This document shows positions 60,661-64,000 of a DNA stretch of 64,000 nt, one piece after another; within the stretch, counting starts at the first letter, position 1; every line of letters starts with the position of its first letter. Under the pieces are notes generated by a model. That model did no database searches. It saw nothing but the letters and a program-made list of their open reading frames with translations, and was not told the DNA's origin. This DNA is from Argentina anserina (Eukaryota; Streptophyta; Magnoliopsida; Rosales; Rosaceae). Where the stretch lies: positions 32,550,001 to 32,614,000 of the forward strand of contig NC_065877.1 in the NCBI RefSeq assembly GCF_933775445.1, written 5' to 3'. A program made the translations under genes and the position numbers.

Positions 60661-60944
60661 GGTTGCAGACTTGCAGCAAATCTGAAGACAGGCTTTGGCT
60701 CCTCCGCAAGTCCACCGTAGTTAGGAATTTGCGTCACTCTAATTTTTTTCTTGGAAATTGAAAATGTATATGAAGTCATGGACTCCTGGAGGCCTGGAGG
60801 AGCCAAGCCGTGTCGTTTAAGTCGTGCAATCATTGTCGTTGAATCAAAATTGATATTCTCTTGGACGATCATTCAAAGTTGCACGGGACCCCATTTCCAT
60901 TGACCGGGTAAACCAAAATATCCACGATTACGCAGAAGAAAGAT

Positions 60945-61254
60945 TTATAATTTACCATCTGAGATTCTCAACTCTGAAAAAAATCTATCAAAGACAGGTT
61001 GTTCCCTATTTGCCACCCAGACTATGGTTTTCTGTGATATTTTCTTGTACCACATGCCAATGTAGAATTTTGAAATATCACCTGGTTTGAAGAAACCCAG
61101 CTCAAATTTTCCACCAGCTGAAACAATAGTTTGATCACCAGAGAGACTGGCTTGTAGTGATGGAGTCAGCTGCAAAGGAGACAGAAGTATTGAGATATAG
61201 GCACAAGAAGAAAAGGGGAAGCATCAACGTAGTTGGGTTGCTCTTGGTATCCAT
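60945..61254 (-). pseudogene. 5' fragment of an S-domain receptor-like kinase
   Basis: From an ATG at 61254 (MDTKSNPTTLMLPLFFLCLY, a signal peptide) the minus strand encodes the first third of a B-lectin domain ([33 protein letters not shown]) and stops after ELRISDGKL at 60945. A 2-bp loss in a TCTCTC run near 61137 shifts the frame. There is no downstream part, so it is a truncated tandem copy lying just upstream of the gene at 58080. Confidence 0.8.
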
Positions 61255-61513
61255 TGATTGGCTGCGGAGAAAATTCCCAAACAAAGCTGGATTAAAAAGC
61301 TCAAGGCCACAAGTCAAGTCTACCAGTAGCTTTCTGAGAAACATGTGCAAGGAAATTTAGAGATGCAGGAAGGACCAAAGCCAAGACTTTCAACAACATG
61401 ATATTCATTACAGACTACTATTCATAAATAATAAGTGCTTGGACTACATCAACATAATGTAAACGTTTGACATTGAGCTAGTGACCAAGTATAGTCGTAT
61501 AGAAGGTGTGATC

Positions 61514-64000
61514 TGTAACGACCCCAAAATTTCGAGCTTAAAAACTCAAAATTTCAAAGTCGTTAAATACAAAATAATCTCAATGAAATCGAAATCATTT
61601 AAAATATCACAGCGGATCAATTCTGAGTTCCCAATACAACTCAGACAAATCAATTATTACAAACCAAATTTATAATCCATATATAAAATGGAAATGTAAT
61701 AATCCTCACAATCACTCACAATTCTCACAAATAAAACCACACCAATTCTCACACACAAATCCACGCTAAAAACCTCACCACAAGTAGGATTCGAACGACT
61801 TCGAGCCTCCGGAGTTGTCACTCAATCTCCACTAATCAACACCTGCGGAATTATCCCCTACACCATCGGATTGGTGCACCGGGATTGTAAACACAAACCC
61901 GGTAAGCTTATAGCTCGTATGAGTAAAATGAAAATATAATCGCATATCAATATATACGAAAAATCACAAATCATCAAATATAAATGCACTCATGAGTCAA
62001 TGGACGGCTCATCTGGTCGTCCCAAAGAAATATGAAATAAAACGCTCATGAGAAATTAAGTAACCCTTCTAGTTACCCAAATGCATTTATATTACGGATA
62101 CCAAGAACGCTAGTACACATCTGTTACCCCTCTCGTAATACACCGCCGATATTGGATAGCCACCCGCTACCCAACATCCAAAACAATCTGAGTACCCATG
62201 AGCAGATAACCACCCGTTACCTCACATGCAGTACTAAGGCAGACAGACTAGAGCTCTAACTGTATCGTAACTTTCGCCCGGCCAAAGGCTAGGTTCCGAC
62301 TTGCCACACACGTACAATAATCTCACATCATATTGTACCAAAAATCACGTCCGAAGACAAATCACATTTTTACAATCTCCATGTTAAATCACGTACAATA
62401 ATCTCACATCATATTGTATAAATCAAAATTACATGCTTGATAAAATCTTGTCATCAAAATGACATCATCACAATAAAATCATGACAGTATATTATGTAGC
62501 AAACTTTATATATATGTATTTATTTACCATTTATATTATATATATATAATCCACTATATCATATACATGTCATAATTTTATCAACACGTCCGAAGACAAA
62601 ACGTTTAACAAACTCCATAATAAAATCACATACTCGTCATCAAAATGACATATTTCGAATGAATTCATAACAGTATATAATATTACAAACTACATATATA
62701 TGTACTTATTACCATTTATACAATATATATATAATCCACTATTTTATATACATGTCGTATTTCAATATTTAAAACTCTTGCAAAAATCTTGAAATCACCG
62801 CAAGGGTAGATTCCTAAATATGTGAGATTTTACTCACCTTATCGACTCGAGCGAAGTTCCACAATTTCCGAAGATAATTCATTTCCTTGATTTATCGATC
62901 ACCTTGAAAAGATAAGACAAGAATTTAGAAACATTTCGTAAACCTTTAAATGCCGAAACAGTAATAAACTGTTACTGTTCAGCATTTTTTGGTTTCTACG
63001 AAGTTACTGTTCACGGTTACTATTCACGGCTACTGTTCATGTATTACTGTACAAATACACAAATAATACGTATTTCTGTACGTATACATACTATTTACGT
63101 ATTTCTGTACGTATACATACTATTCAATGTAAATACAATCTCAGTAAATAAAATTTACTAAATTACCTTTTACAAATTACTTTTTATAATTACTGAAAGT
63201 AATTTATATTTACATTTACCGTACGTAAAATTTAATTTACATTAACCGTACGTAAATAAAATTTACATTTACATTAACCGTACGTAAGTAAATTACCAAA
63301 ATACCCTTCTGGAATACTGTTCACGTCGCCGCACGTGGCGGCGCGTGCGGTACACGCGCCACCTCCGACAGGCCGCGCGTGGGGCCCACGCACAGACACC
63401 CCCAACGGCGCGTATCACGCCACCGCCGCCCCATTTCTCTTCCTTTCTCCCCCCTCTCCTCCTCCACGGCCTCACGCCGCCTCCTACTCCCTCCTAGCAA
63501 CCACACGCGCCGCCTAAAGTGTTGCGGCATCCCCAAAACTCATCCTCCTCAGATTCTCTCTCAAAACAACTCCGATTCAACAATCAAACACACCAATCGA
63601 TATATCTAGCAAACCCTTACCTCGTACTGGTGCAGCGATGCCGTGAAAACCACCGGAGAGACTCGCGAATACGGCGGAGTTGGATCGAGTTGGGGCGAGC
63701 AACAAACGTCTGTCTGAGCTTCGATTGCTCTGCAAGGGGGGTGCTAGGGTGGCGCACGATGATGACAAACAGGTCACTGAACCCTAGCCCTGCCGGCGAC
63801 GTCGCGTGGAACGACGGAGCTCCTCTCCAAGCCTCGGGTTGTCTCGAGGAAGCTATCGGCGGCGAGGCGCGATGCGGCGAGCTCGAGGGTAGCTGGGAAC
63901 GTCCACGCGAAGCTCCTTGGACCGGCGGTGAGAGACACGAAGGCCGGAGTTCGTCGGATCGAATCGGAGAAATTTCTGAAGGGAGAGGGCGAGTTTTCGG
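61514..64000 (-). mobile_element. Solo-LTR-like element, family 'TGTAACGACCC', copy B, cut by window end
   Basis: Starts TGTAACGACCCC at 61514 and follows copy A closely in order. The shared features are: AAAACTCAAAATTTCAAAGTC; CAACTCAGACAAATCAATTA; a CTACACCATCGGATTGGTGC block near 61860; the CTCATGAG/GGTAACC tandem motif; TACTGTTCACG motifs near 63000; CCGTACGTAAAT short repeats near 63220-63290; and a GC-rich part from 63300. The far end lies beyond the window. The orientation is inferred from copy C. The many frames in the GC-rich part have no domains and are not called as genes. Confidence 0.72.

Noticed and set aside
63293..63777. Several overlapping frames in the GC-rich end of the window
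   Set aside because: All are short, occur on both strands, and fall within copy B of the long LTR family whose other copies do not conserve them.

Overview
This window is nuclear DNA from a flowering plant, most likely a eudicot. Genes carry GT-AG introns. The families are plant-specific: F-box/LRR/FBD proteins, S-domain (G-type lectin) receptor kinases, a KIC/PBP1-type EF-hand protein and a FAR1-related protein. Much of the DNA between genes is plant retrotransposon. A Rosaceae source is my impression only; nothing here proves it.

Layout. (1) Positions 1-14,100 hold a tandem F-box cluster on the + strand. It has a 5'-truncated, internally deleted copy (240-2329), one intact gene (5269-7488) followed by a duplicated, decayed pair of terminal exons (7633-8034), a copy that lost its F-box but keeps an open LRR-FBD frame (9041-11158), and a more diverged intact gene (12120-14065). 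An unrelated F-box relic on the - strand (2617-4339) is split by a 567-bp TRIM. (2) Positions 14,653-19,245 are a young Tork/Tnt1-like copia element with 98% identical LTRs and a broken gag-pol. (3) Positions 20,136-29,739 hold two members of a family of long TG...CA elements that look like solo LTRs. One carries a nested non-autonomous LTR element filled by a roughly 20-bp-based satellite; the other carries a hAT-type MITE. A small KIC/PBP1-like calcium-sensor gene (25236-25646, -) lies between them. (4) Positions 30,286-61,254 are a cluster of S-domain receptor kinases, all on the - strand: a pseudogene with an RE1-like copia element in an intron, a decayed S-domain relic, one full-length open gene (44644-47827), one open gene lacking the middle of its ectodomain (58080-60660), and a 5' relic (60945-61254). 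Interspersed are a 5'-truncated LINE, MITE-like elements, a roughly 505-bp tandem array (49308-51470), a FAR1-related ORF with two in-frame stops (52509-54914) and a fragment of a DUF506 gene. (5) From 61,514 to the end is a third copy of the long LTR family, cut by the window edge.

The five gene models I regard as best supported are the two F-box/FBD genes, the EF-hand gene and the two receptor kinases. They do not form a pathway. The F-box proteins are expected substrate adaptors of SCF ubiquitin ligases, the receptor kinases are plasma-membrane sensors, and the EF-hand protein is a cytosolic calcium sensor. Both large families show birth-and-death evolution by tandem duplication, truncation and transposon insertion. 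I did not find a clearly new biological system. The most unusual items are the satellite inside a nested LTR element, the conserved-ORF 505-bp array, the F-box-less FBD gene and the receptor kinase with an in-frame ectodomain deletion.
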